A DNA stretch of 64,000 nt, taken from assembly GCA_030427925.1 (NCBI GenBank), contig JAUICJ010000009.1, positions 33,298 to 97,297 of the forward strand, given 5' to 3'. Below are positions 42,954 to 54,057 of this stretch, one piece after another. The notes beneath the pieces were generated by a model, which did not search any database, was not told the origin of the DNA, and saw only the letters and a program-made list of their open reading frames with translations. The translations under genes were made by a program, and so were the position numbers. Numbering within the stretch: the stretch's first letter is position 1; each line of letters opens with the position of its first letter. The DNA comes from Bacteroidia bacterium (lineage in GTDB: Bacteria > Bacteroidota > Bacteroidia > Flavobacteriales_D > Sanyastnellaceae).

Positions 42954-44267
42954 ATGCTCGTTTCGTTTACGGTCGAAAATTGGAAGTCATTTGGTGAGCG
43001 GCAGACCTTTTCGTTTGTTCCTGGAAAGGAGAACAAAAAGCGCGAGCGCCTGCTGATCCCGAAAAAGGGTTTGGCGCTTTCGCCGATTGCTGCGGTGTTC
43101 GGTCCCAACGCTTCGGGGAAAACGAATTTCGTGAAGGCCATTTTGGCGCTGGCGGAATTGGCTCAAAGGCGGGTCGAGTTGGGGATGTCGCTGCCACATC
43201 ATCCGTTCAAGTTGGACGAGAAGCGGATTGCTGATCCGAGTTACTTCGGTTTGGAGTTCCTGCTCGATGGTCGTGTCCATTATTACGAGCTTGCCTTTCA
43301 TGCGAAGGCCATCGCGTTTGAACAGCTTTCCGAATTGACGGCCACATCGGAGAAGGTGATTTTCAGGAGGAAAGGTCAGGATTTGGTTGAAGTTGCAAAG
43401 AAGAAGGACCTGGCGCAGGCGCAGCTCATCATGCAGGTGACGCCGGAAAATCAGCCGTTTGCTTTCCAAGCTGCTCAGTTCAACCTCCACGCCGCGGCGC
43501 ACGTTCACCGTTGGTTCTCGGAGCACGTCCTCATTCTCGGGACGCAGTTCACGCTGGTGGACCACAGCGCTTATCTGCTCGATGGTTCACCACACCGAGA
43601 AGTCATGGGAATGACCCTTCAAGCGCTCGGGACTGGCATTACGCATTTGGACACCGAGCGCGTGGATTGGGCGGCAGCTCAAATTGACGCAAAGACCCGC
43701 GAGCAACTCGAAGGTCGCATCGGAAAGGACCAACAGTTGCAGCTCTCGTCGCGGGATGGGCTGCAGCGATTCCGAGTTTTTTGGGACGAAGGAGAACTTG
43801 TGATTCACAAAGTGGTCGCCCTCCACCGAGGCAGCAACAACCGACCGGTGGTGTTCGACATGTCGGAAGAGAGTGAAGGCACGCGGAAGCTGATTGATTT
43901 ATTGCCGTCCTTGGAGTTCTTGAACAGGCGGGACAAATCCCGCCTGCTCATCGTCGACGAACTGGACCGTAGCCTGCACACCTCTGCCGTCCGTGCCCTG
44001 CTTGAAAGCTTCCTCGATCACGTAACGTCGGATTCCACCTCTCAACTCCTGTTCACCACCCACGACCTGATGCTGATGGATCAGGACATCTTCAGGCGTG
44101 ATGAGCTTTGGCTTTGCGATAAGGACGCCGAAGGCCAAACCTCCTTGGTCGCTTTCGCGGATTACAAGGATGTGCGGTACGATACGCACTTGCGGAATCT
44201 GTATTTGAGTGGAAGGGTCAGCGGGCTTCCAAAAATCGACGCTCCCAACGTCTTAAAAGTTGGGTAG
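42954..44267 (+). CDS. AAA-ATPase of AbiLi/RloA type
   Basis: 437 residues in the AAA_15/RloA style: SFTVENWKSFGERQTFSF at the N-terminus, Walker A FGPNASGKTN (about residue 48), a long helical middle, the signature MSEESEGTRKLIDLLP, Walker B RLLIVDELDRSLH (about 330), and a switch His in LLFTTHD. It is the ATPase half of the AbiL (RloA-RloB) pair known from abortive infection and from RM-linked genes in Campylobacter. It overlaps its partner by eight bases. A similar logic (SMC-like ATPase plus Toprim nuclease) is used by PARIS and Gabija, but the partner here is RloB-like. Confidence 0.88.
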   Translation: MLVSFTVENWKSFGERQTFSFVPGKENKKRERLLIPKKGLALSPIAAVFGPNASGKTNFVKAILALAELAQRRVELGMSLPHHPFKLDEKRIADPSYFGLEFLLDGRVHYYELAFHAKAIAFEQLSELTATSEKVIFRRKGQDLVEVAKKKDLAQAQLIMQVTPENQPFAFQAAQFNLHAAAHVHRWFSEHVLILGTQFTLVDHSAYLLDGSPHREVMGMTLQALGTGITHLDTERVDWAAAQIDAKTREQLEGRIGKDQQLQLSSRDGLQRFRVFWDEGELVIHKVVALHRGSNNRPVVFDMSEESEGTRKLIDLLPSLEFLNRRDKSRLLIVDELDRSLHTSAVRALLESFLDHVTSDSTSQLLFTTHDLMLMDQDIFRRDELWLCDKDAEGQTSLVAFADYKDVRYDTHLRNLYLSGRVSGLPKIDAPNVLKVG

Positions 44268-44856
44268 GACCATTTCCAAGCGCGCTCGGCCCACGCGTGA
44301 GCTCAAGCCCGTGCTCATCATCGTGCCCGAGGGGGAGGTGACCGAGGTGGAATACTTCGGTCATTTGAAAACCTTCACTTCCCGATTGCACATTCAAGTC
44401 GAGCGATGTCGAGGAAACAGTCCGAGGCAGCTTAAAAAGCGGCTCGCCTCCTTGATGAAGCGGGCATGCGCCGAAAAGGAGGGCGTGACCGGTTGGGTGG
44501 TGCTGGATCGAGATCGGTGGGACGAAAAGGAGGTGCAGTCGGTTTTCGACTGGCAGGAAAAGGAGCGGGACGTGCACATCGCCATGACGAACCCTCAGTT
44601 CGAGTGGTGGCTTGCCCTCCATTTTGAAGCCGCTCCACGCCTTGAACGGTTGCGAGCGGTCTTGATGAAACACGATGCGCTCCAAGGGACGAATAAAAAG
44701 GGCGTCAATGCGCGGGTCTTCGATGCCCCGTCGATTTGGAAGGCCATCGAGCGCGCTGCGACTCGCCGCAGCGCTTTGCGAATTCCGGGGCCTCGGGAAA
44801 CGGACGTGCACCTCTTAGCTCGCCAAATCATGACCGAATCGATGGACGAGGGTTGA
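44260..44856 (+). CDS. RloB/AbiLii-like protein (Toprim-type nuclease candidate)
   Basis: 198 residues matching RloB: PEGEVTEVEYF near residue 21 (Glu of a Toprim-like core), VLDRDRWDE near 81 (DxD-type acidic pair) and NPQFEWWLALHF near 111, all landmarks of RloB. It is the likely effector paired with the preceding ATPase. The start is the TTG at 44260 inside the ATPase's last codons, since no ATG precedes the conserved core; this is unusual but gives the right length. hsdR follows 46 bases on. Confidence 0.87.
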   Translation: MGRTISKRARPTRELKPVLIIVPEGEVTEVEYFGHLKTFTSRLHIQVERCRGNSPRQLKKRLASLMKRACAEKEGVTGWVVLDRDRWDEKEVQSVFDWQEKERDVHIAMTNPQFEWWLALHFEAAPRLERLRAVLMKHDALQGTNKKGVNARVFDAPSIWKAIERAATRRSALRIPGPRETDVHLLARQIMTESMDEG

Positions 44857-44902
44857 CGGTGAATCAATTACTTTTGGAATTGATGCGGGAGGATTCAAAA
44901 AA

Positions 44903-47767
44903 ATGACAACGCAAACGGAGGCCCAGGTCGAAGAGCAGCTCCTGCAACAACTGGCGGGGCAGGGCTTTGAGCGCGTGGTGCTGGGCGACGCGGCGGGCAT
45001 GCTCGCGAACCTGCGGACGCAGCTCGAGGCGTTCAATGGCCTGACGTTTTCGGACCGGGAGTTCACGAGCGTGCTCAATCACCTCGGGAAGGGCGGCACG
45101 TTCGACAAGGCGGAGACGCTTCGGGATCGGTTTCAGTTCACGCGGGAGAACGGGGAGACGGTTTGGGTGCAGTTTTTTGATGGAGGCGATCCGGCGAGGA
45201 ACCGGTGGCAGGTCACGAACCAAGTCGAGCAGAACGGGGCGTTTTTGAATCGGTATGACGTCACGGTTTTGGCGAATGGCCTGCCGGTCGTGCACATCGA
45301 ATTGAAGCGGGCGGGCATCGAGCTGAAGGAGGCCTTTAATCAGGTCGGGCGGTATCAGCGGCATTCGTTTTGGACGAACCACGGGCTCTACAATTTCACG
45401 CAAGTCTTTGTCATCAGCAACCGGGAGAACACGAAGTATTTCGCGAACCAGCGGGGCGATTCGTTCAAGCAGACCACGTTTTGGGCGAATGAGCAGAACC
45501 AAAAAATCACCGGCCTCGCCGATTTCGCCTCCACCTTCCTGACCCCGGCGCACCTCACGAAGCTCATCGGTCGGTACATCGTGCTCAACACCGCGCGCAG
45601 GCTCATGGTGATGCGCCCGTACCAGATTTACGCCACCGAGGCCATCGTGGCGCAAGTCCGACGCGGCGAAGGCAACGGGTACATTTGGCACACCACGGGG
45701 TCGGGCAAGACGCTGACCTCGTTCAAAGCCGCGCAGATCGTGACCGCCATGCCGGAAGTGGCGAAGGTCGTGTTCGTGGTGGACAGAAAGGATTTGGACT
45801 ACCAAACCATCAAGGAGTTCGATTCCTTCCAAAAAGGCAGCGTTGAAGCGACTTCCGGCGCCAGCTCGCTCGCGAAACAGCTCCTCGGCGAAGCGCGGCT
45901 CATCGTCACGACGATCCAAAAGCTCAACAACGTGGTGTCGAAGGCGGCTCATCGCACGCGGCTCGACCGCATGCGCAACGAGCGGATGGTCTTCATCTTC
46001 GACGAATGCCACCGGAGTCAATTCGGCGCGACGCACAAACGCATCATCGAGTTCTTCCCGAACCACCAGCTGTTCGGCTTCACGGGTACGCCCATTTTTG
46101 CCGTGAACGCCTCGCGGAACGAGCTGGGCAAGCGCACCACGCGGGATTTGTTCGGCGAGTGCCTGCACAAGTACGTCATCACGGACGCCATCCGAGACCA
46201 AAAGGTGCTGCCGTTCGCGGTCGAGTACGTGGGGCGCTACCGCGACACCTCCCGGAACTTCGTGGACATTCAGGTCGAAGACATCGATTCAGCGGAGGTC
46301 TTGGCTTCTCCGGCTCGCATGGAGAAAATCGTGGACTACATCATCGACAACCACGGTACGAAAACCTACAACCGCGAGTTCAATTCCATTTTCGCGGTTT
46401 CCTCCATCAAGCAGCTAATCGCCTACTACGGAATCTTCCAAAAGAAACGGCTTGAGGGACGGCATGACCTCCGGCTGGCCGCGATTTTCACGTTCGAAGC
46501 GAATGAGGAAGATGCTCAGGCGCAGGACATTGAGGTGGAGGAGGAATTTGGCCTGGCAGCGGAGGAGGACGTGGCTTGGAACACGCTGCATTCGCGCGAT
46601 GCCTTGGAAAACATCATGGCGGATTACAATCGGGACTTCGGGGTGAGTTACACCACGCGTACGACCGACGGATTCGACAGTTACTTCAAGGACATCGGCA
46701 AGCGGATGAAGGGGCAGGGAGAACTGCCGGCAGCCGAACGCGTGGATGTGCTGCTCGTCGTGTCCATGTTCCTCACGGGATTTGACGCGCGCAAGCTCAA
46801 CACGCTGTACGTCGATAAGAACTTGCAGCACCACGGTTTGATCCAGGCCTTTTCGCGGACAAATCGCGTGCAAGGGGACAAAAAGGCCTTCGGTAACATC
46901 CTCTGCTTCCGCAACTTGAAGCAGCGCACGGACGATGCCATCACCCTGTATTCCAACAAGGAAGCGCTGGAAGAAGTCATCGTGCCTCCGTTCGAACGCC
47001 AAATGGAAAAGCTCGAAGTGGCCATCGACGAGCTGCTTCAACTCGTGCCCTCCCCATCCGATGTGGATCACCTGGAATCGGAACAGCAAGAGCACGCCTT
47101 CGTGGTCTCATTCCGTTCGGTACTCCGCGCACACAACTCGGCGGTCAGCTTCGCGGACTTCTCGTGGGACGATTGCGCACTCGACGAAGAAACCTTCAAC
47201 GCCTTCAAGACGAAATACCTCGACCTGCGCGATGCGGTGGCCGCTCGACTGCGCAAGGAAAAGGTCTCCATCTTAGAGGAAATCGACTTCGAGGTGGAGC
47301 TGGTCCACCGCGACCGCATCGACGTGACGTACATTCTCAGCCTCATCGGCAGCGCCCACGTAAGCGCCTCGCCGGCCCAGGCCGAAAACGCGCGCAAACG
47401 GGCCCTGCAGCACCTGCGCACCGAACCCTCGCTGCGCTCGAAGCGGGAGCTCATCGAGAAGTTCATCAACGAGCAGCTCCCGGTGCTATCTGCCGACGCG
47501 GACGTGCACGACGCCTTCGAGGCCTACGTTCAGGAGGAGAAGCTCAAGGCGCTCGACCGCATTTGTGAGGAAGAAAAACTGAAGCATTCGGACTTCGCCG
47601 CGCTCATCAACTCGTACGTGTTCAGTAAGCAGTTGCCGATTTGGAAGGATGTCCTGGGGTGCTTGTCATCGCCGCCTTCAATCCTGGAGCGGAAGGTGGT
47701 GGCGGAGCGCATTCTGGAGAAGATGCGGGAGTACGTGGAGGTGTATGTGGAGACGATGGTTGCGTGA
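44903..47767 (+). CDS. hsdR: Type I restriction endonuclease subunit HsdR
   Basis: 954 residues: the N-terminal PD-(D/E)xK nuclease region (IELKRAGIELKEAF), a superfamily-2 DNA translocase with TTGSGKTLTSFK (about residue 264) and DECHRSQFG (about 366), FGFTGTPIF, the second motor domain (to about 700) and a helical C-terminus that binds the methylase core. It cuts unmodified DNA after translocation. It completes the RM system hsdM-hsdS, but four genes lie between them. Confidence 0.95.
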   Translation: MTTQTEAQVEEQLLQQLAGQGFERVVLGDAAGMLANLRTQLEAFNGLTFSDREFTSVLNHLGKGGTFDKAETLRDRFQFTRENGETVWVQFFDGGDPARNRWQVTNQVEQNGAFLNRYDVTVLANGLPVVHIELKRAGIELKEAFNQVGRYQRHSFWTNHGLYNFTQVFVISNRENTKYFANQRGDSFKQTTFWANEQNQKITGLADFASTFLTPAHLTKLIGRYIVLNTARRLMVMRPYQIYATEAIVAQVRRGEGNGYIWHTTGSGKTLTSFKAAQIVTAMPEVAKVVFVVDRKDLDYQTIKEFDSFQKGSVEATSGASSLAKQLLGEARLIVTTIQKLNNVVSKAAHRTRLDRMRNERMVFIFDECHRSQFGATHKRIIEFFPNHQLFGFTGTPIFAVNASRNELGKRTTRDLFGECLHKYVITDAIRDQKVLPFAVEYVGRYRDTSRNFVDIQVEDIDSAEVLASPARMEKIVDYIIDNHGTKTYNREFNSIFAVSSIKQLIAYYGIFQKKRLEGRHDLRLAAIFTFEANEEDAQAQDIEVEEEFGLAAEEDVAWNTLHSRDALENIMADYNRDFGVSYTTRTTDGFDSYFKDIGKRMKGQGELPAAERVDVLLVVSMFLTGFDARKLNTLYVDKNLQHHGLIQAFSRTNRVQGDKKAFGNILCFRNLKQRTDDAITLYSNKEALEEVIVPPFERQMEKLEVAIDELLQLVPSPSDVDHLESEQQEHAFVVSFRSVLRAHNSAVSFADFSWDDCALDEETFNAFKTKYLDLRDAVAARLRKEKVSILEEIDFEVELVHRDRIDVTYILSLIGSAHVSASPAQAENARKRALQHLRTEPSLRSKRELIEKFINEQLPVLSADADVHDAFEAYVQEEKLKALDRICEEEKLKHSDFAALINSYVFSKQLPIWKDVLGCLSSPPSILERKVVAERILEKMREYVEVYVETMVA

Positions 47768-47800
47768 GGTTGTTGGTGGGTTGAGCGAGCGGCCAAAACA

Positions 47801-47833
47801 TTGCTGAATTCCGCGGATTTCGGGTTATTTTTG
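47801..47833 (+). promoter_or_regulatory. Promoter of the thrS cluster
   Basis: TATTTTTG at 47826-47833 fits the TAnnTTTG -7 box; TTG at 47801-47803 is 22 bases upstream. The thrS ATG is 20 bases further on. Confidence 0.55.
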
Positions 47834-47853
47834 CGCCTCGACTCGAAGCAGCC

Positions 47854-49794
<1,941 letters not shown>

Positions 49795-49824
49795 TTGTCC
49801 AACTAAAACCTTGAAGTTATAGCT

Positions 49825-50373
49825 ATTCGCAGAAAAAGATCCTCCTTTCGAGGAAGGGTCCGCCAAGAGGATCCCCACCGGATCAACGATAAAATCACCG
49901 TAGCCACGGTCCGCGTAGTCGGAGAAAACGTGGAACCGGCGGTGATGTCGACGACGCAGGCTTTGGCCCTGGCGCGTGAGTTGGAATTGGATTTGGTCGA
50001 GATTTCGCCCAAAGCCGACCCGCCCGTTTGCCGGATCACGGAGTACAAGAAATTCCTGTACGACCAGAAGAAGAAGCAGAAGGAAATCAAGGCGAAGCAG
50101 ACAAAGGTGACCGTCAAGGAAATCCGATTCGGCCCCAACACGGACGATCACGATTTCCAGTTCAAGCTGAAGCACGCACGGAAGTTCCTCGAGGAAGGCA
50201 GCAAGTTGAAGGCCTACGTCTTCTTCCGCGGCCGGACGATTGTGTTCAAGGAGCGGGGAGAAATCCTTTTGCTCAAGTTTGCCCAAGAGCTCGAAGACGT
50301 CGGGGTCGTGGAGCAACTGCCCAAGTTGGAAGGAAAGCGCATGACCATCATGTTCAATCCGAAGAAGAAGTAA
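49825..50373 (+). CDS. infC: Translation initiation factor IF-3, with apparent AUU start
   Basis: 182 residues with a normal IF-3 sequence: the N-terminal [30 protein letters not shown] and [17 protein letters not shown], then the C-terminal domain ([19 protein letters not shown]). No ATG, GTG or TTG gives the full N-terminus; the first ATG-like start (TTG/ATG region at 49930 on) would remove about 35 conserved residues. An ATT at 49825 reads [12 protein letters not shown], the family start. AUU is the known auto-regulated infC start in enterobacteria. An ATA two codons earlier is the alternative. Confidence 0.9.
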   Translation: MRRKRSSFRGRVRQEDPHRINDKITVATVRVVGENVEPAVMSTTQALALARELELDLVEISPKADPPVCRITEYKKFLYDQKKKQKEIKAKQTKVTVKEIRFGPNTDDHDFQFKLKHARKFLEEGSKLKAYVFFRGRTIVFKERGEILLLKFAQELEDVGVVEQLPKLEGKRMTIMFNPKKK

Positions 50374-50400
50374 CTACCACCCAAATAAAAATCCGAGGCC

Positions 50401-50595
50401 ATGCCGAAGATGAAAACCAAATCAAGCGCGAAAAAGCGCTTTAAGTTCACGGGGACTGGAAAGATCAAGCGGAAGCACGCCTTCAAGAGCCACATCTTGA
50501 CGAAGAAGGCGACGAAGCAGAAGCGGAACTTGACGCACGCCACCACGGTTGACAAAGCCGATGTGGCCAACATCAAGCGCCAGCTCTGCTCGTAA
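50401..50595 (+). CDS. rpmI: 50S ribosomal protein L35
   Basis: 64 very basic residues with the L35 pattern ([20 protein letters not shown], then [16 protein letters not shown]). It lies 27 bases after infC and 99 bases before rplT, the usual order. Confidence 0.97.
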   Translation: MPKMKTKSSAKKRFKFTGTGKIKRKHAFKSHILTKKATKQKRNLTHATTVDKADVANIKRQLCS

Positions 50596-50694
50596 CTCCG
50601 AGCTTTTCAAACCACTCCCTGGTTTCATGTTAACCCGACCCCTGGCTTCAAGTTCGCCTAATCGCGGCGCCAATGGTCAAAAAACTTCAAGAAC

Positions 50695-51039
50695 ATGCCA
50701 CGTTCTAACAATGCAGTAGCGTCGAGGGCCCGCCGTAAAAAGGTCCTCAAAATGGCGAAAGGGTACTACGGTGCCCGCAAAAACGTCTGGACGGTCGCGA
50801 AAAACGCCGTCGAAAAAGGCCTTCAATATGCTTACATCGGTCGGAAGCAGCGCAAGCGTGCCTTCCGTTCGTTGTGGATCCAGCGGATCAACGCTGGCGC
50901 ACGTGAACACGGAATGTCTTACAGCCAGTTCATGGGCAAACTCTCCAAGGCAGGCATCGAGCTGAACCGCAAGGTCCTCGCTGACTTGGCGATGAACCAC
51001 AAAGAGGCGTTCGCCGAAGTGGTCAAAAAGATTTCATAA
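50695..51039 (+). CDS. rplT: 50S ribosomal protein L20
   Basis: 114 residues matching L20 throughout ([17 protein letters not shown], then [19 protein letters not shown] and [15 protein letters not shown]). Last gene of the cluster; a strong terminator follows within 25 bases. L20 commonly represses its own operon, but no mimic was looked for in detail in the 99-base gap upstream. Confidence 0.97.
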   Translation: MPRSNNAVASRARRKKVLKMAKGYYGARKNVWTVAKNAVEKGLQYAYIGRKQRKRAFRSLWIQRINAGAREHGMSYSQFMGKLSKAGIELNRKVLADLAMNHKEAFAEVVKKIS

Positions 51040-51062
51040 CGTATTTACCGGGTGGTAATGCG

Positions 51063-51098
51063 AACGGGGCGTCCCTTGCGGGGCGTCCCGTTTTTTTT
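51063..51098 (+). terminator. Intrinsic terminator of the thrS-rplT cluster
   Basis: AACGGG...CCCGTT and an inner GCGTCCC/GGGGCGT pairing make a 13-base stem with a TTGC loop, followed by eight T. Confidence 0.85.
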
Positions 51099-51145
51099 GC
51101 GCCGCGTCCGGCGCCCTTCGCATTGTGACGGCGACGCGCTCAGCC

Positions 51146-51335
51146 CGCTGGAGTTGAAATCCCCACTTCGATGCGCGCACGACGCATCAACTGTTAAAAT
51201 CGATTCCAAGCCGGCAAGATGTTCGATCGCTGGATTTGAAATCCCCACTTTTTCGCACGCTTTTCTCCCATTTGCAGTGCGTCGCAGTCAACCGGGGCAA
51301 TTTCCCCTCAAAAAGTGGGGATTTCAATCATAGCG
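51146..51335. repeat. Three copies of a 25-base dispersed repeat
   Basis: CGCTGGAGTTGAAATCCCCA (51146 on) and CGCTGGATTTGAAATCCCCA (51228 on) are direct copies 82 bases apart; both continue CTT. A third copy lies inverted at 51311-51335 (AAAAGTGGGGATTTCAATCA). The gap 51040-51435 holds this, the terminator and no gene. Confidence 0.75.
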
Positions 51336-51435
51336 GACACACCATTCCCCCATCAAAGTTCCATCGCACACCCTGAGCGACCCGAAATGGCGTTCGCTCA
51401 CCCGCGCATCGCTCAAAGTGGGGAACACCCGCACA

Positions 51436-52956
51436 TCACTGATCCGATACGACCTTGTACGTCGGGTCTTCGTAGTGGTTCACGTCAATGATGGAGTCCG
51501 CCCGGTCGATCAACCGCCGGCAGTCCTTCGAGAGGTGCCGCAAGTGCACCTTTTTACCCGCTTCGGCGTAGCGGGCGGTCAGGCGATTCAGCGCTTCGAT
51601 GGCCGACATATCCGCCACGCGGCTTTCGGCAAAGTCGATGACGACGTGTTCCGGGTCGCCTGCGATATCGAACTTTTCGGCAAACGCCGAAGTCGAACCG
51701 AAGAAGAGCGGACCGTAGATTTCGTAGTGCTTCCAGCCCTGGTCGTCCACCAGCTTTCGCGCCCGGATGCGCACCGCATTGTCCCAAGCGAACACCAGCG
51801 CGCTGATGACCACGCCGATGAGCACCGCCAAGGCCAAATTGTGCAACACCGCCGTAATCAGCGTCACCGCCACCATGATGAGCACGTCCGACGTAGGCAT
51901 CCGCCGGAACGTCTTCAGCGATGCCCATTCGAACGTTCCGATGGCCACCATGATCATCAAGCCCGTCAACGCGGCCATGGGCAGCTGCTCCACCAAGGAC
52001 GCCCCGAACAGAATGAAAACCAGCAACATCGTTGCCGCTACGATGCCCGAAAGGCGCGCCCGCGCCCCCGAAGACACGTTGATGAGGGACTGGCCGATCA
52101 TCGCACAACCGCCCATCCCGCTGAACAAACCGCTCAAAATGTTCGCCGAACCTTGGGCAATGCACTCCTTGTTGCCCCGTCCGCGGGTTTGGGTGATTTC
52201 ATCGATGATGTTCAACGTCAGCAGGCTCTCGATCAGGCCCACCCCCGCCACAATCAGCGCGTAGGGCGCGATGACTTCGAAGGTTTCCCACGTCAGAAAG
52301 ACCTCGGGCAGGTGGAAAGGAGGAAAGCCGCCTTGGATGGAGGCGAGATCGCCCACCGTTTTCGTGTCCAGCCCGAAGAGCTGAACGATGCCGAAGACCA
52401 CGAGGATGGCCGTCAAGCCGCTTGGGATGGCCTTGGTCAGCCGGGGCAAGAAGGCGATGATCGCCATGGAAAGCAGGACGAGCCCGCCGAAGATGGCCAG
52501 GGATTCTCCGCGGAGCCAGTGGCCGTCGTTGGTTTGGAATTGCGTGATTTGGCTTCCCCCGATGATGATGGCGAGCCCGTTCACGAAGCCGAAAATCACG
52601 GGCTGGGGCACGAGGCGCATCAGCTTTCCCAGCCGAAGAAAGCCCGCGCCCAATTGGAGGATGCCCGCGAGGACGATGGTCGCGTAGACGTATTCAATGC
52701 CGTGGGATTTGACCAGCGCAGCGATGACCACCGCAACCGCACCCGTTGCGCCCGAGATCATGCCCGGTCGGCCGCCCAGTACGCTCGCCACCAGCCCCAC
52801 CACGAAGGCCGCATACAATCCCGTCAATGGACTCAAGCCCGCGATGAGCGCGAAGGCTACCGCTTCGGGAATGAGGGCGAGCGCAACCGTAAGGCCGCTC
52901 AGGATTTCGAGTTTGTAGTCAACGGTTTGGCGGAAATCAAACAGGGCAAGTTTCAT
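51436..52956 (-). CDS. SulP-family anion transporter with STAS domain
   Basis: 506 residues: about 10-12 membrane helices (from ILSGLTVALALIPEAVAFAL) with the SulP signatures GLYAAFVVGLVASVLGGRPG and GATGAV, then a C-terminal STAS domain (from about 395, VVIDFAESRVADMSAIEAL). SulP members carry sulphate, bicarbonate or other anions, often with Na+ or H+; the substrate cannot be read here. The start MKLALFDFRQ at 52956 is the family start. It stands alone between the repeat gap and the TPR gene. Confidence 0.93.
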   Translation of the reverse strand: MKLALFDFRQTVDYKLEILSGLTVALALIPEAVAFALIAGLSPLTGLYAAFVVGLVASVLGGRPGMISGATGAVAVVIAALVKSHGIEYVYATIVLAGILQLGAGFLRLGKLMRLVPQPVIFGFVNGLAIIIGGSQITQFQTNDGHWLRGESLAIFGGLVLLSMAIIAFLPRLTKAIPSGLTAILVVFGIVQLFGLDTKTVGDLASIQGGFPPFHLPEVFLTWETFEVIAPYALIVAGVGLIESLLTLNIIDEITQTRGRGNKECIAQGSANILSGLFSGMGGCAMIGQSLINVSSGARARLSGIVAATMLLVFILFGASLVEQLPMAALTGLMIMVAIGTFEWASLKTFRRMPTSDVLIMVAVTLITAVLHNLALAVLIGVVISALVFAWDNAVRIRARKLVDDQGWKHYEIYGPLFFGSTSAFAEKFDIAGDPEHVVIDFAESRVADMSAIEALNRLTARYAEAGKKVHLRHLSKDCRRLIDRADSIIDVNHYEDPTYKVVSDQ

Positions 52957-53005
52957 CGGGCGGAATTGAGCGCGCGAAGATACGGCCCCCACCTACACCC
53001 CCGAA

Positions 53006-54046
53006 TCAAAGCGCCTTGAGCACCCGGCCTTTCGCCAAAGCGGCCTCGGTGTAGTCCGGTTTCAACCGCAACGCCTCGTTGTAATCGGCCAGCGCTTCCT
53101 CCAGCCGGTCCATGCTTTCGCGCGCCAGTCCGCGGTTGAAGTAGGCCTGTTGGTAGTTGGGGAGTCGTTTCAGGGCCTCTGTGAATGCCGAATCCGCTGC
53201 GGCGTAGTTCGCTCGGTATTCCAAGTGAATGTATCCTTGGTTGAACGGCGCCGTGGCGTTGTTGGGGTCGAGTTCGAGTATGCGGTCGTACGTTTCTTGC
53301 GCGTCGTCGAAGTCCCCCCGCTCTTGCAGGTGCATGGCCAAGTTGTAGTGCGCCTCCACCGACTTCGGGCGCAATTCGATGGCCGAACGGTAATACTCTT
53401 CGGCCAACGCATCGCCTTGGCTGGCACAAAACAGCCCCAGCGCAATGAACCCGTCATAAAAGTCCGGACGAACCTCCACCGCAGTGGCATAGGAACTGCG
53501 CGCGAGGTCCACGTTTCCAAGCCCCTCGTACAGCTTTCCTTTCATCCAATACGCCTCGTGCAACTGGTTGTCAAGTTGGAGTGCGGCATTCAGGTCGTCG
53601 AAGGCCCGTTCCACTTGTCCGAGGTGGATGTTCATTTCTGCGCGACGCAATCGGCAGGCGGTGGACGCGGGCGCATTCGCGACGCACCGGTTCAGCACCG
53701 ATAAGGTCGATTCGAAATCCCGTGCGTTGTACAGAAGCTCCGCCTTGTATTCCCAAGCCGTTGCTGCACCGCTGTCCGCCCGCAAGGCCAGGTCCAAGTC
53801 GCTGATGGCCTCGGAGAACAGGCCTTGCTCTGCCGACCAAACCGCCCGTGCGATGTACGCTTCAGGGGAGCTGGGCGACGCTGCGATGTTCGCCGTCAAT
53901 GCGGTCCAAGTCGAATCCGCACCGGAAACCGGTTCAGCGACCGGCGCCGGAACGGGGTCCGCGCACTGCGACAAAAGGACGCAACACGCAACCACCCCGA
54001 CCCAAAGGCCGAGGTGGTTCGCGATGCGAGGTGCGTTAAATTTCAT
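53006..54046 (-). CDS. TPR-repeat lipoprotein
   Basis: 346 residues: membrane segment and lipobox (VLLSQC, about residue 28), then seven to eight TPR units (about 60-346, with HLQERGDFDDAQETYDRILE split as HLQERGDFDDAQ and YDRILELDPNNATA). An envelope scaffold of unknown partner. It starts 11 bases after the recA stop and is probably read from the recA transcript. The longer open frame upstream overlaps recA and is not used. Confidence 0.85.
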   Translation of the reverse strand: MKFNAPRIANHLGLWVGVVACCVLLSQCADPVPAPVAEPVSGADSTWTALTANIAASPSSPEAYIARAVWSAEQGLFSEAISDLDLALRADSGAATAWEYKAELLYNARDFESTLSVLNRCVANAPASTACRLRRAEMNIHLGQVERAFDDLNAALQLDNQLHEAYWMKGKLYEGLGNVDLARSSYATAVEVRPDFYDGFIALGLFCASQGDALAEEYYRSAIELRPKSVEAHYNLAMHLQERGDFDDAQETYDRILELDPNNATAPFNQGYIHLEYRANYAAADSAFTEALKRLPNYQQAYFNRGLARESMDRLEEALADYNEALRLKPDYTEAALAKGRVLKAL

Positions 54047-54057
54047 GCAGACCGGGA

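Noticed and set aside
42954..44856. PARIS or Gabija system
   Set aside because: The effector shows RloB landmarks (NPQFEWWLALHF) rather than AriB (DUF4435) or a UvrD-like GajB helicase.
51146..51335. CRISPR array
   Set aside because: Only three copies, uneven spacing (82 and 83 bases), one inverted, and no cas genes in the window.
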